A DNA stretch of 64,000 nt. Origin: Capitulum mitella. Taxonomy: Eukaryota; Arthropoda; Thecostraca; Pollicipedomorpha; Pollicipedidae. The stretch spans positions 27,301,201-27,365,200 of the forward strand of contig CP099846.1 in the NCBI GenBank assembly GCA_030062745.1, in the 5' to 3' direction. Each line of letters begins with the position of its first letter. The stretch's first letter is position 1. Made by a program: the position numbers and the translations under genes. The notes under the pieces are model-generated. The model saw nothing but the letters and a program-made list of their open reading frames with translations. It did not search any database and was not told the origin of the DNA. Positions 22,791 to 34,359 of this stretch are shown one piece after another.

Positions 22791-24290
22791 CCACAGTCGA
22801 AACTAGAAGGGGGTACCCATACTTTTTTAATAGGGTCAATGCTAAGCTTGCCAGAGGTCATCTTAGGTCAAATTGCTCTGTTGACATTTTTGGCACAAAA
22901 AGTTCATAACCAAGTCTTCTGCGTGGCTTAAAAGAGGTTAACCAGTAAAAACAATATCTGATTTACCTACGTGGAGCGGAAAAGGGGTATTCTGGATTAA
23001 ATTTGGCCATTTCAAGGAAAGTAGAAAATAAAAGTCAGAAAATGGTATTTTTTCTAAGGGTAGAAGTCTCCTTTTTTCTGAATGTATAAGTATGCGTCTT
23101 GGTTGCAATGCGCTGCGAATGTGTCTGGCACGCGTATGAAATCAGCAACTAACGTATTTAAGTCAAATCGGGTCAACCTAGGTCAACCCACTGACGCCTA
23201 CATGTAAAGCGTTTCTGGTGTTTGTCGTATCATGTCCTACATGATCGCTGATCAGATACGGTACAGCATAACATTTTATGACATCGGATCATGTTGTATC
23301 CCTTTTACACCATCATACCCATGCCCCAGAGCATCTTTCACTTAAATTACTCCGATACAAGGCGATGGGCATGGCCGCAATGCAAAAACATTATATCTGA
23401 TGGGAAATTATTTTCGCGCCGTCAAGTATTTTTATTCCGGCGACGAAAAATAAGAGCACTGGGACAGTACAAGCTACATAGAAGGAAGGCATAAGTATAT
23501 TTCTCATCATTTTCAGGCATACAAAGAGTGTTTCGCATTGAAAACAAACATTCTATTTCAAAAGGTCAAATCGGATCGTTCTGGGTCAAGTGTGATTAGG
23601 TCACCCTTGGCAAATAAGTTCCCATCATATATTAGTGCTTTCGAAGAGCAAATGACTACCAATAAGCATTCCAAACCGTAAACCAAGGAACTGCACTTGG
23701 TTGCGGGCCCAAACAATTCGGTATGAAACGTGACCTGACCGCAACTGACGCGTCAATGTATACAATTACGTGTGCAAATGACGTGAGAAGCACTAGGGTG
23801 TATACCCAAGCTTCAAAACCGCCGAACCAGTCCCACAATCCCAAAGGCAAACGGAAAACCCGAAAGTTCAGCTGACTTAACGTCAATGACCTGGGACTTT
23901 CCGAAACATTCAAGATGGTAGAATCGTTGCATTTGTCACCTTCTATTTATCATGTTCTAACATTCAAGACAGCAGAATTGTTCCATCTGTCATGTTCTAT
24001 CAGCATGCCAAGTTTGACGTCAATCGCTACATTAAGCAAAATGTAGGGCCAGCTTCATTTTTAACACGGTCTTACTTTACTTGTCCCAGGCCAATGACTT
24101 CAGGTGACCCTGAGTTTAGAAATTGACGCACAGTGTATGAACGTATGAGAAGATGCTCAAAGTACCGTACCTTTGCGCCTTTTCGTTTTCTGGCTAACCT
24201 CAGAAAACAGGAGGGGGATTTTCATGACCTCGCCACCCGGCCCGCCGAAGGGTAATAAGGTACCGACTGGAAAAATAAGGTACGGACTGG
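22790..24290. repeat. Unclassified GGTCA-rich repeat DNA
   Basis: Non-coding AT-rich sequence dotted with GGTCA/TGACC words (for example near 22855, 23165, 23580 and 24070), in the style of the interior of the TTAA MITEs at 36.3, 48.3 and 61.4 kb. No clear ends are visible and alignment by eye is poor. It may be an old relative or a different family. Confidence 0.3.
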
Positions 24291-25073
24291 CTTTCTTTGT
24301 CCGAGTTACAAATCGGTCGGAAGTTCACCATTCTTTGTGTTCACCAAAGTCGAAGCGTCGGATTAACCGACGACGAACGCCACATAAAGTCTCTGGTATT
24401 CCAATGACTGAAAATGGCGCACAAATAATGATCGATGACTAGAATCATGATCAAAAGTGGGATCAAAAAGGCACTCTGTGACGCTAAAAACCACTCATGC
24501 GCATTCGTACAAGCGCAAGTATGTACATGACAAGGCGACAAAGATAAAACGGTTTTCCAAATGTTGCACCTCGTCGACAGAAATTCAGACTAGGTCCTCG
24601 TGAATCTAAAAGGATCCTCACCTACTTCTTACACGGAAATATGTCGGCTGGGAAAGTGCAGATCTGCATTTGCAATGACAGCTAAATTCCCTCTTATACA
24701 GCGTGGGAAACATTATCACGCGTCAGACGAGGTAAGTGACGTTCGCAGCTCACACAATACCAGATCATACCTCTTCCCTACCACTCATCGTAAACGCATT
24801 GAATGGGGTGGCTGGATGAAGTCTGCTACTTCAAAAAGTACCACAGGCGACATGTCCCGACATGTTCCCATTTCATCAGATCGACCGTAAGCCGCCGAAC
24901 AGATCAATCGCTGAACAAAGGAGGGAGAACAGGCACAAACGCACGCGCGAAGGCGGCCGGCGGGCCGTCCATCTTTTTTCCAGTACCCCGGCCGCGGCTG
25001 CCGCTCCGGGGACGGGGGGGGGGGCAGAGTCCGCGACGCACTACCGACAAACTTGCTGGCACACTTTCCTCAG

Positions 25074-25223
25074 CGGCGGCACGCGAGGAGCGGCAGTACG
25101 GCCGCCGGCCGCTCGCCGCCCGGCGCCGCAGTCCGAGGAAATCGCGGCCGGCGGCGGCGCGATCCGCGGAACAATGCGACCATCGAGCAATTCCGCGACG
25201 CCGCCGCCCGGCGGCGCTACCAG
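25074..25223 (+). CDS. Putative Arg-rich internal exon, plus strand
   Basis: A good acceptor (ACTTTCCTCAG) opens 50 codons in phase 0, ending in TACCAG|GTAAAC. The frame begins RRHARSGSTAAGRS and finishes with a likely helical stretch, NNATIEQFRDAAARRRYQ. Other frames are also open because of GC content, so the helical tail is the main argument. No partner exon was found, and the family is not recognised. Confidence 0.33.
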
Positions 25224-25649
25224 GTAAACACAGCGGGAGCTCAGATTACTTCTGCCGACTTTGAGAGCGCATTTCGGCCTCCGGGAGAAGCGACGGAGAT
25301 GGGGAAGGGCAGCCTGTCCGCCCGCCCAGCCGCGACTGGCAGTGGATAATCCCAGCTATCGTCGCCGTGTTCTAGCGTCGGGATATTTCCAGAAAACCCG
25401 TCGCCTAACGGCAGGGAATGTCCGCGGGCGAACGGAGAGGCTTAGCTCGTCCTATTTCCCGGATCTCATTGAGAGAATCCCCCGGAAACAGCTGCGATCC
25501 TTTCCAATACGCTCCGCACAGTCTACCCGGCGCGAGCGGATTAAACACCAGCGCTAAATCAGGACAAGGTCGCACCAGGGAGATCACGTTGCTTGGTTCC
25601 TTCCCTCTGATACAAGGCTGAACTGGGCGTTTACTCTACTCCCGTACCC

Positions 25650-26140
25650 ACGACGGTGGGGCACATTCCCGCATGGGAAGGGGGGCTTACTCGCCCCCCG
25701 CAGGCCTCGAGAACTACCCATTCGATTAAAGCGCAACAAAGGGCGATCGTTTTGCCATGACGTGAGCTTCCTTTTTATAAAAGGAAGGTTTTTTACCTAT
25801 AACGGGGTGGATAAAGCGGGGCAAACATGTCAGAAAAGGGGTAGTTTTTTATTCGATACGGCTCCGCTGTTGAAGGGTCGATTTTGCTTTGCTGTCATGA
25901 ACTCAGAGTTAATCGATGCGACTTTCCTCATAAACCCATGCCTTTGGAGTTCCGAGAAAATTAATAGGCGTTCGCGGGGCTTGGAATATGGGTGAAAATT
26001 TTCTTAAATGACTTATCGTAAAAGTTAAAAGTATTTGTTAGTTTTTACTAGTCACACTATACACAAAAAGCACAAATCGCATCACAATGTCTATAATGTT
26101 GGCATGGGTGGGAAGAAGGGGCTTCTGAAGTCCCCGCATA
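25650..26140 (+). repeat. Diverged relative of the TTAA MITE family
   Basis: Matches the first and middle parts of the 61416-62631 element in order. Landmarks are the G-rich/C-rich inner stem, TCGAGAACTACCCATTCGAT, a GCCATGACGTGA block, a GGGGCAAACATGTCA block, and ACTAGTCA ... CACAAATCGCATCACAATG ... TTGGCATG. The ends (near 25650 and 26140) no longer match the CCCTATTCCCGG terminus, so this is an old or truncated copy or a sister subfamily. Confidence 0.6.
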
Positions 26141-26149
26141 CGGAACAGG

Positions 26150-26730
26150 ATTCAACGGCGCTGGTCTATTAAATGCTGTTAAATGTATTACTTCCCTTCG
26201 TTGCTCACAGTATCATTTCTTCCGAGTTTCAAGTATTCATGTCCGGCACGGGAACTCACAATGTCCTCGCGAGGAATCCGACAGCTCCTCAGCCCCTTCG
26301 ACGCATCATTTTTTTGTCATTATTTCTGTCCCACGTCCATAAGAATCCTGGCGGTTCAGATCTCCGGGGGATACGGTGGTTCAACGACGGTGTCCCATAG
26401 ATCCGATCTTCATCTAAGACCGACACGGCCCTGTTTGGCGGCGTTCCCAGCGGCGGTCGGTGCGAGTCAGCAGATACGCGCTGGATATCGATTACGTGAT
26501 GGTCAATGACCCGTGGGTTCTCCAAGTCACGCATTACGCCACTGATCGTGGCCAGGGAGACCGAGATTTAATGCCCGACCAGAAACGACCCGAGGGCTCC
26601 CGAACACGCCACAGACGTGACCGAGCTCACCGAAACTGGGGCAAGCGGTAAACAACACCGTAAGCGTATGAATTAAGTACTCCCAGAATCGCGTCAGAAC
26701 GGAGCTTCACTGTAGACGCACAGAACATGC
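26150..26730. other. Region with no gene seen
   Basis: Short open frames only, and no repeat recognised. Confidence 0.35.
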
Positions 26731-26739
26731 CGTATTCCG

Positions 26740-27870
26740 CCGCCTCCTTGCTCCCCCCCCCCCCCCGCTGCAAGCGATTCTCTCCTCCCAAGTCGCGACA
26801 CAGCCGCCGCCGCCGCCGCCGCCGCCGCCGCTCCCCATGCGGTGAGCGGTGTGCAGGGCAAGGTTTCCACGCTCTCGGCCGCGGCGGCCCCGGTCGACCG
26901 CGCCGTTACCGCCGTCCACCGCCGGTTGCGCCATCTCCGGCCGGCAGCGGCCGCGGCGGCCGGTCCCGGCGGCGACGCGCCGGGGCCGGCCGCGCGGCGT
27001 GGCCGGCATGAGAGCCGACGCCGCGGAACGAGGGGAGGCCCGCTCCGCGGCGCCGGGCCGGAGGGCAAGCTGGGCTTCGTTCTGAATGGATTCGATTCGA
27101 CTCCGAATCGATCCGGTAACGTCACACTTCCGTCGTGAACCGGAATTTCGATCAATGCACTTGAAAACAACGGTGAATCAGAATCGGAATTAACTCGCAC
27201 ACTTCTTTCAATCCCATCATCAATGAATCAGAACAGAATCGATTCACTAAAAAAAAGTCTTGAAAGACAATCAAAATCGATTCCCAGCCCAGAATCGCGC
27301 CCTGAATCAATTCACCTCAGGTGAATCAAGCGCAAGTCCCACTGGGTGCCGAGAGTGCGCGAGTCCCGGGACGAAGGCAACCGGCGGCGGACGGCGCCGC
27401 GTTCGCTCCGTACGCGCAGCCGTACGGCGGTGCGCCGCCGCCGTCTCCATCTGGCTTCGAACATCCTCATTTGACGGCCGATGCGTGCTCCGGGCCGCGA
27501 TAGTTATTCGTTTTCTGCCACGCCAGTGTCGGCGGGGATGCGCGTCACACTTTTCCCCGGCCGCCCGATCTTGCCCGGCACGGCGGCGCCTTCGCCCGGC
27601 CATCGGCCGATCGCAGGCGGCGATAACGCCTCCCAGCCGCCGCCGGCCGGGCCGAATGAAAGGCGCAATAGCTTCGCGGCCCGGCGGCGAGCCGCTCGCC
27701 GGAGGTGGAGAAATCCCGCCGGAGAGCGGGCCTCTGTCACGAGGCGGTGTGGGTGATCCGTCGGGGACTCGGCCCAGGGCGCGCGGAGAACACGAGGCCG
27801 CGCTTACTTTCGGCGGGACGAGAGCTTGCTGGTCTCGGCGACCGCATGGCGAGACTGGGGAATCGACCAA
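26740..27870. other. GC-rich island with GCC triplet run
   Basis: Contains a C-tract (about 26755-26766), a run of about ten GCC triplets (26802-26831) and CpG-rich sequence at 26840-27080 and 27340-27870. Frames are open on both strands for up to 245 (+) and 187 (-) codons, but the peptides are Arg/Ala/Pro-rich with no domain. It is best read as a CpG island or unresolved exons. The interval 27085-27330 is a separate GAATC-rich repeat. Confidence 0.35.
27080..27335 (+). repeat. GAATCGATTC-rich repeat (partner at 62.6 kb)
   Basis: Dense in GATTC/GAATC words. The segment 27085-27150 aligns with 62640-62715 in reverse orientation, sharing GATTCGATTCGA, GAATCG(A/G)TCCGG and CGTCGTGAACCG(G/A)AAT blocks. 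It is probably the end of a dispersed element rather than a simple repeat. Class unknown. Confidence 0.5.
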
Positions 27871-27879
27871 CCCGGCAGA

Positions 27880-28530
27880 CTGTCAAACTAAAACCGCCGG
27901 GAGGATTTATCGTGACGACTCGAATCCTGAAGGATGTCGCCGTTACTTTTGTCCGGGGTGCAGAGACAACGATCTGCCTCTTTCGCGATACTGTTGAGGA
28001 AAGCGCATTCAACGAGAAATAGCAGGCTCTGACAGGGTAAAGGCTGGGCGAAATATAATACTGCCCTACATATACACCAACATAACGCGCTTTGAAATCT
28101 GGGCTCAGCATGAGTGGCATACTGGACAATATGAAAATGCAAACTAAAATAAGCTACAGGCGCGGAAAAATTACCGTTTTCCACGATACCTGTATATCTA
28201 CACTACATATACATACACCAAACCTGCCACTCTGGAATTTTCATCTTAAGCTGAAATGAAATGGAACTTGCAAGAAAAAACCTGCATCGAAAATGCAACT
28301 TGAGTGCAAAGAAAACAGGACTGCCGCATGCACACTTCTTCATGCACAACAGTACTCAATAAATCACGAGACTGACTTACAACCAAACTGCGTGTTTTCA
28401 TACCGAAATAGCCACCCAACTGGTTCCACCGCCCCAGCCTGAAACCCAACTCTCCTCTCCTCTCTGACCACTGACCAGTCACATCCAGCGGCCCGTGCAC
28501 AGACGTTCAGGTGCCGTCCAGACCCCCCGC
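27880..28530. other. AT-richer region with no gene seen
   Basis: Short frames only, no recognised repeat. It may be intron of the minus-strand locus. Confidence 0.3.
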
Positions 28531-28533
28531 CAC

Positions 28534-28685
28534 CTTCGCGGCGCACCCAGCCGGCTTCGGACGGCTCGGTCGGCTCGTCACTGCCGCTGACGTCACAGGA
28601 CGACACGGGCGACCGCAGCCGGGCAGGGCTGCAGCCGTCCGGCGGCGGCTGCCGCAGCTCGGGCGGCCGACGGTCACGGTTGCAC
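28534..28685 (-). CDS. Putative internal exon, Pro/Ser/Glu-rich
   Basis: On the minus strand, a GGCCAG acceptor is followed by one base and 50 codons, then a GTGGCG donor-like site. The peptide (CNRDRRPPELRQPPP ... SSCDVSGSDEPTEPSEAGW) looks like a disordered regulatory segment. The assigned phase does not follow directly from the exon at 31097-31200. An internal AG just before the CCGCCGCCG codons would fit phase 0, so the 5' border is uncertain. Family not recognised. Confidence 0.33.
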
Positions 28686-29280
28686 CTGGCCAGGACCCGG
28701 GAACGTCCGGGCCGTGAGGTCCGTGAGCGGTCGGAGCGGACTGTTCCGGCGGCAGCGGCGCGGAGACGCCGCGGGGGACGAGGTCGCCGCGATCACGTGG
28801 CGCGCACGTGGCGGCCGCCGGCGCCCGTGGCGTCGCCGCGATCCGTGGCAATTATTCCGCTCCGGGAGAACCGGCGCGTAAAGATTTCGCGCTCGTCTCG
28901 CCGAACGAGGAAGCTTAACGGACCGCGAGAAACGCGCTGACGAGCGCGTGGATCCCAGCCGGCAGGCGCCCCGAGCGATGACGTCACCACAACGGCGCTG
29001 CAGCCAGACACGGGCGTGAGCGGCCCGGCTCAAACCGAACAACCGCCCGGCAAACGTCACCGCACCACGGGACCGCATCGGGCGCCGGGCACCGGCGGCC
29101 CGACGCGTGCCGACCTGGTGATTCGTGCCGGAGCGCGGCGGTCACCAGGCGGGCTCGTGACGCGCTCAGTCAGCGGCGTACCGTCCGCTGACGTTACACC
29201 GGCGGCGGCTCGGCGCCGCGTGCTGCAGCGTGCTGACGACGGAGTCCGCCCGCTGACGTGGCGCAAGCTGACCAAAGCGC
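28580..29280. promoter_or_regulatory. CpG island with two CRE palindromes
   Basis: CpG-rich DNA with perfect TGACGTCA at 28588-28595 and 28979-28986, plus TGACGT half-sites near 29190 and 29250. The NAGK promoter has the same palindrome, so this may be an internal or bidirectional promoter. The first palindrome also lies inside the exon candidate at 28534-28685, which weakens the regulatory reading there. Confidence 0.35.
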
Positions 29281-31090
29281 GTCCACAGTTCCGTGGTGCG
29301 CCCAGGCTAACTTTGCGGTGCCTTGTGGCAGAATGGTACTGTTTGTTGATTTGCTTTCAGCCCTAGGTTATTTGAATGCGTTGCAATCATAATGCAGCGC
29401 ATGAATAACAACACCAATAAACGCGTAAATCTAGTTAGATAACTTGTGAAAGAACCCCATCCAATATTGGTATGAGAAATGCTGGCAATTAGTCTATAAC
29501 CATGTTTCTGACTGGGTCAGAATCGCAGTCCTCATGATATATCTCCCTGAGTCACCAAGACACAGCAGCCCCTGCCAACGGCAGCAATTTCCGTTCCGTA
29601 CCGAATTAGAGTCGACGGCCAACCGTTGCGACACGCCACAAATCAACCCCAAATTAAATTCCAGACAACGTGTCAGCGTTAACCACAACATCCCGCATCC
29701 CCCCCTCCCCGGTCGGCTGCCCGATGGCTCCTTTCGCGCGTTGCGGCGCCAAAGAAGCCGTCATCGACCGCACAACGACCGCCACCGCAGCGACCGCCCG
29801 CGGGCAAATCGAGCGAGGTTCGATCCCCGGGAGGAGTGTCCTTGCGGCGTCCTATCGGGCCCAGCAGCGCCGCCCCGCTGCCGGGCCCGTCTCACCGTCC
29901 GCCCCGCAGGCCCGCAGCCTGCAGGCGGACGGTGGGACGCTGGCGCCCGGACCAGCGTCGGCTCCCGTCAACGTCGGCCTCGACGGCCTCGACGGCCCGG
30001 GGTCGCCTGGTCGGGAGCGTCGGGCGCGCGTCGGCAGCGCAGGGGCGGTGCCAGGGTCTTCAGCTGCGGCAATGCTAGGCTGGACCGCAGCGATGGAACT
30101 GTTCACGACAGACGGGAACGAAATGCGGAAGGCAGAGGTGCAAGATCAACGGTAACCTTGGTGACCCGACAGCATAACTGTGCCTCTGTCGATGGCCGAC
30201 GACGCACAGGAGGCATACCACCTGTGCGCAAGCCAAGGACATATAACAGAATACGCTCGCAGCCATCGGACAGTTACTGAGGACGTGGTTCAGGCATTCG
30301 AACTCAGGCCAAGAACGATGTAACAATGGACCGAGGGTGAATACACGACTGGCTGAATGACAACATGGGTGTGAAAAAACTGTGATTCAGGGAGGGGAAT
30401 TTTCCCTAAACTGATGGGAAGCAACACCCTGGGCAAAACAGTCGCTTTTCTTGAGATACGTTTGCATTATAGTAACACTCACAGCTATCACTTCTAAGCA
30501 CAAAGTTTGAATCTTGCTTTCGCGACCTGTGGCTGATGAGAGCAAAAAAAAAACGGGGAACAGAACAGAAGTAACTTCTGCCTTTCTGTTTTCCGACCCC
30601 CAGTGCTGAAAATGACGTTTACAGAGTGAATATTCCGATTTATTTTAACAATTACAACCTGAGCTGATGCTCAGGCAACATCACAATGCCTCATCGAAAT
30701 GGGCAATAGCTGGATAATCTTGATCTGATAAACCATGAGAACAATTTTGGCACATTATAAACGGGGGAATGGTGACTGTACGGGACATGCATCTCTCTGT
30801 GTATTTCAGAACAAAAGGGCTGATTTTCCCTGGTCCAAAAACGTTTCGAACAAAATGTCTTTCGGGCTGAACACCTTCAAAAGTACCCAAAATTCTGGCC
30901 TCGTCTTGGCATGACCGGTGACCTGGAATCCGCCGTGTACGCACCCCCGGCCGCCGCGGCCATCCAATCCAATGACCTGAAGTGACCGGACCGGACCTGA
31001 CGGTGACCTTGACCGTGCGTTAAGCCCGACTCCACTGCGGTCACATCTAGCTGACCGACTTAAGCCGACCCCACCGTGACCTTTACAGGT
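29280..31090. other. Region with one GC-rich patch, no gene resolved
   Basis: At 29670-30155 (+) a frame is open for 161 codons, Ala/Gly/Pro/Ser-rich with a short GLDGLDGPGSPG stretch. It has no splice context or domain and is treated as compositional. The remainder is AT-richer with nothing recognised. Confidence 0.3.
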
Positions 31091-31096
31091 ACTCAC

Positions 31097-31200
31097 CCTC
31101 GGGCCTCCCGCCGTGGCTGAGACACCGACCGTGGCGTCCTCCTCGGCCTTGAGGCCACCCTCGAAGGTCACCTGCTTGGGGTTATCCTCCGCCATGTTGC
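31097..31200 (-). CDS. Putative first coding exon, unrecognised minus-strand gene
   Basis: On the minus strand a TTGCAG acceptor leads after five bases to an ATG (31195-31193) in strong context (CAACATGG) and 33 codons beginning MAEDNPKQVTFEGG. The exon ends at a consensus AGG|GTGAGT donor in phase 0. A non-coding first exon further right, perhaps in the GC island at 31590-32100, is implied by the acceptor. The acidic N-terminus does not reveal a family. It is the best-supported exon of the minus-strand locus that may continue to 28.6, 18-17.7 and 15.8-15.1 kb. Confidence 0.55.
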
Positions 31201-31322
31201 CTGCAACGGAACAAAAACTGTCGGTTGTCGTCGAACAGCTGCCCCGGCCGACGACGCCTGCGCCGATACCGACAGTCGGCACCTTAACGTCAGGCTTTTC
31301 GCCGACGTCATCCTGGGAGACG

Positions 31323-31334
31323 GGTCACGTGACC
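31323..31334. promoter_or_regulatory. Perfect CACGTG E-box palindrome
   Basis: GGTCACGTGACC is a 12-bp perfect palindrome containing GTCACGTGAC, the core bound by MITF/TFE-type and USF-type bHLH-zip factors (CLEAR-like). It lies about 130 bases upstream of the minus-strand exon at 31097-31200, so it would be in the intron or promoter of that gene. Binding is inferred only from the motif. Confidence 0.4.
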
Positions 31335-31589
31335 ACGGAATATCTGTTTCCGTGCGGTGCAACAAGTTGAGGCAGGAGGAAGAAACTCCTTTGAGCTGGC
31401 GACGAGAGGCACTTGGTGAACAGAAAACATGCACTTGGACTTGGAGTAAACAAGTGCGTTTTAATACCGAAATATTTTGACTCAAATAGCTCGGTCTTGT
31501 TCGATGGTGGAACGCACTTTGTGTCAACTGACAATGTGACTTTTTCATGTTAATTCTCGAGCCGAACTAAATTGTGTCCAGCCAATCGC

Positions 31590-32110
31590 CGCTCCACCAC
31601 GCGAGCAGGCGCACGGAATACAGCCAAAAATCACACCTGCGACCACGCGGTGCAGCACCGGCCGGCAAAAACAAATCACGCCCGACGGACGGCGCCCGGG
31701 AGCACGACGCCGAAACACCGCGAAAAGGCCCCGCGTCGCGCCGCGCGGTCCGCGCTTTTTGCCCCCGTCCCGTTCAGCATCCGCCTCAGACGGGCACCAC
31801 CCTGACTGACCCACTGCCGCCCCGTGCCGGCCGAGAAGCCTTCCCGGGGCTGACCGCCCCCGGCCAGGCTTCGCTCCGGAGCCCTGCGGCGCCGCCCGCG
31901 CCCCGGCCCGCCGTCAGATAGCGCGGTGCCGGCGGCGAACGGCCGGCAGCGACCGAACTGGGTCACCGCCGCGGCGGCCGGCCGCGCCACGCATTGTTCG
32001 GCCGGCTGTGCGTGCGGGGCGACAGCGCGTTTGACGCCTGGGAACAATGGCCGGTCCAGGCGGCACGCACGCCACGGATCGGACGGCTCTATCGCAGCGA
32101 AGACGAGTAT
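31590..32110. other. CpG-rich island, possible promoter
   Basis: CpG-dense sequence open in several frames on both strands and without a recognisable peptide. It sits upstream of the minus-strand start exon at 31.2 kb, so it could hold the promoter and non-coding exon 1. Confidence 0.35.
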
Positions 32111-32149
32111 GGATCCCAGATTGGCATTTGCGAAGAATATGACAAGAAA

Positions 32150-32660
32150 CCAACGACCATGAACCAAACGATAGCAATATTTTTCGGGCCCTTGGGAAAC
32201 CATATTAAACTATCAGACTGTTTAATGTACATGCAAACGGCAGTTCAGATTCTACAGCTCCGGAATTAACAAAAATATGACAACCCAGAGGAAACATTCA
32301 ATCTAATGTTCAGGTCCATGGCATGCCCGTAAGAATACGTCGTCACAATTCCAGCAAGTCCACACAAAAGCGTAAGAGTATGCAAAGCCAAACCAAATGG
32401 TGAGACGGGGAAACAGGGCTCGTTCTCATGTACGTCGTTTGTGAGATAAGTGTCCGGACACGAAAATCCTGCCGCCAACTCTGCGCGTTTGTGCCTACAG
32501 CATATACCAGAAAGGCGATCTTCGTAAGCGAAAATGATATCTCTAAAAAGCAAAAACAAGTCGGAAAAATGAAACAATATAAACCACTTTCCAATTATCA
32601 TTTACGAGTAAAATGTTCTAAGACACGAAGAGCGCAGCGGTTGAGCACGAACGTGCGAAA
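32150..32660 (+). repeat. Dispersed repeat X, copy 1
   Basis: About 500 bp matching 33862-34355 in the same orientation, with shared blocks such as TTTTTCGGGCCC, GGCATGCCCGT, AACAGGG(C/T)TCGTT and GAGCACGAACG. The two X copies bracket the Y repeats (32697-33850). Direct flanking repeats recall a small LTR-type or a tandemly duplicated element, but typical LTR ends and coding parts are not recognised. Confidence 0.65.
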
Positions 32661-32696
32661 CATTTTTGTTTGTTTTTTTTTTGTTTACAAGGTGAC

Positions 32697-32850
32697 ACAT
32701 CAGCATCCGCTATCCACAGCTGAGGGAGCTTTACCAAGAAAAGACTGAAGCATCACAAAACCAAAATACCACCATAAAAAATACAGCCGGTGAGCCCTCA
32801 GGCCCGTCAATCAACAACCAATCACATCCAGTATACCCATAGGCGCGGGG
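32697..32850 (+). repeat. Dispersed repeat Y, partial copy
   Basis: About 150 bp matching the start of the Y unit at 46845-47740 (CAGCATCCGC, then ATACAGCCGGTGAGCCCTCA, then ending near CAGTATACC). It lies just before a fuller Y copy. Confidence 0.65.
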
Positions 32851-32969
32851 GCCATGAGGCCATGGGGCTTCAGCTCCCCTAACCTTTTTGAAATTTAAGA
32901 ATGGTCCTGCGGGCGCTGACTCGAAGAACTTATCCAAAACATCCCCCAAACTAAAGAAGAGTTCACGTG

Positions 32970-33850
32970 CCCCTGGGTATACCAGTAGTGCGCAGCTGAG
33001 AATGCTTTACCAGGAAAAAACTGACGCATTACAAAACCGAAATAACAGCATACAGCCGGTGAGCCCTCAGACCAACTGTCAATCAACCAATCAATCGCAA
33101 CCAGTATACCAGTCGTGCAAGCGAATCCGACTGGGTTTGCGTGACCAACCACCAGCAAGTGCGGCGAAGATCGCGTGCTTTGACCATTGTGCCAATTAGT
33201 AAGCCACAGGTGCACGGTCATACCGCGACCCCGGCTAAAGTTGGTCAACGCGTTTGGACACGGCGTGATCAGCGTCGACTCTTCGGCATCGACATTGTTG
33301 CGATATGATAGCATCGACCCGCGGTGACAGGGCCAATGACTTCAGAACTGTTCCACACGCAAAGTTCCACAGCCTTCGAGGCATCAGTTATGAATAGCGC
33401 GACCACGAACAGTATCCCTGTAACGTCGACAGCTGAGACTGCCAGATTCAGATCAGGCGGCCTTTCCTCCATTTCCAGGAGTGTACAATGCGATCCTTTT
33501 CACATGGCCACGAGGGTCGCAGGCATCCTGGGTCTCCCATGAGCGCGGACACATGGCACCAAACGAACAGGCAAGGGAAATGAAACTTTCAAATCTGAAC
33601 ACCGGCTACCGACTCCCCCTGACAGGCAACTCCCTGGCAACTGGGCCGCAGATACTGGTGGCAGTGGAATTCCCACTTCAGATCCCACCAGATTTCATTC
33701 AGATATCACGAACCCAAGACTGCCGGATCCCACAGCACATAGACGTAAACCCTCATTAAAACAGAAGAACCTTTCCGGGTTTAGGATTCACTTGAGCTAT
33801 TCTGCGCCAAATTGCACGAGTGGGACACCCGCGGCATTCAGTAACCAAGT
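32970..33850 (+). repeat. Dispersed repeat Y, longer copy
   Basis: Aligns with 46860-47740 over about 850 bp with roughly 20% differences and several indels. Both share ATACAGCCGGTGAGCCCTCA near the start and CATTCAGTAAC(C/T)AAGTCTC at the end. No protein is recognised on either strand. Confidence 0.7.
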
Positions 33851-33861
33851 CTCGGACGCCA

Positions 33862-34355
33862 AGGACGTAAAACGATGAAACCATATTTTTTGGGCCCTTG
33901 AAGGACTACTGAAACTATCTGATAAAAATGCAAACGATGATTCAGGCTGTAATGCTCTGAAATTATCGAAAATATTGCATGCCGGAGAAAACATTTAACC
34001 TGATGTTTACGTTAATGGCATGCCCGTGCGAATATGCCGTCACAGTTCCAGCAGATCCATATAAAAAGCGTTTAAGTATGCACAACAAAACCACATGGTG
34101 AGGCAGGAAAACAGGGTTCGTTTTCATGTACGTAGTTTGTGAGATAAGCGTCGAGACATGAAAATCCTGCCGTCAACCCTGCACCTTTGTTCCTACTGCA
34201 TACAACAGAAGGGTGATCTTCGGGCGCGAAAATCGTATCTCAAAAAGGCAAAAACAAGACAGAAAAATGAAACAATCTAAACCACTTTCAAATCGTCATT
34301 TGTGGGTGGAATGTGCTACTACGTAAGAACGCAGAGGCTGAGCACGAACGAGCAC
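33862..34355 (+). repeat. Dispersed repeat X, copy 2
   Basis: Partner of 32150-32660, starting directly after the Y copy. The order X-Y(partial)-Y-X suggests a composite or tandemly duplicated unit. The copy of Y at 46.8 kb has no X beside it. Confidence 0.65.
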
Positions 34356-34359
34356 CTCA

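Noticed and set aside
27260-27997. Overlapping long open frames, 245 codons (+) and 187 codons (-)
   Set aside because: CpG-rich composition with few stop codons explains both. Peptides are Arg/Ala/Pro-rich with no domains, splice context or start context.
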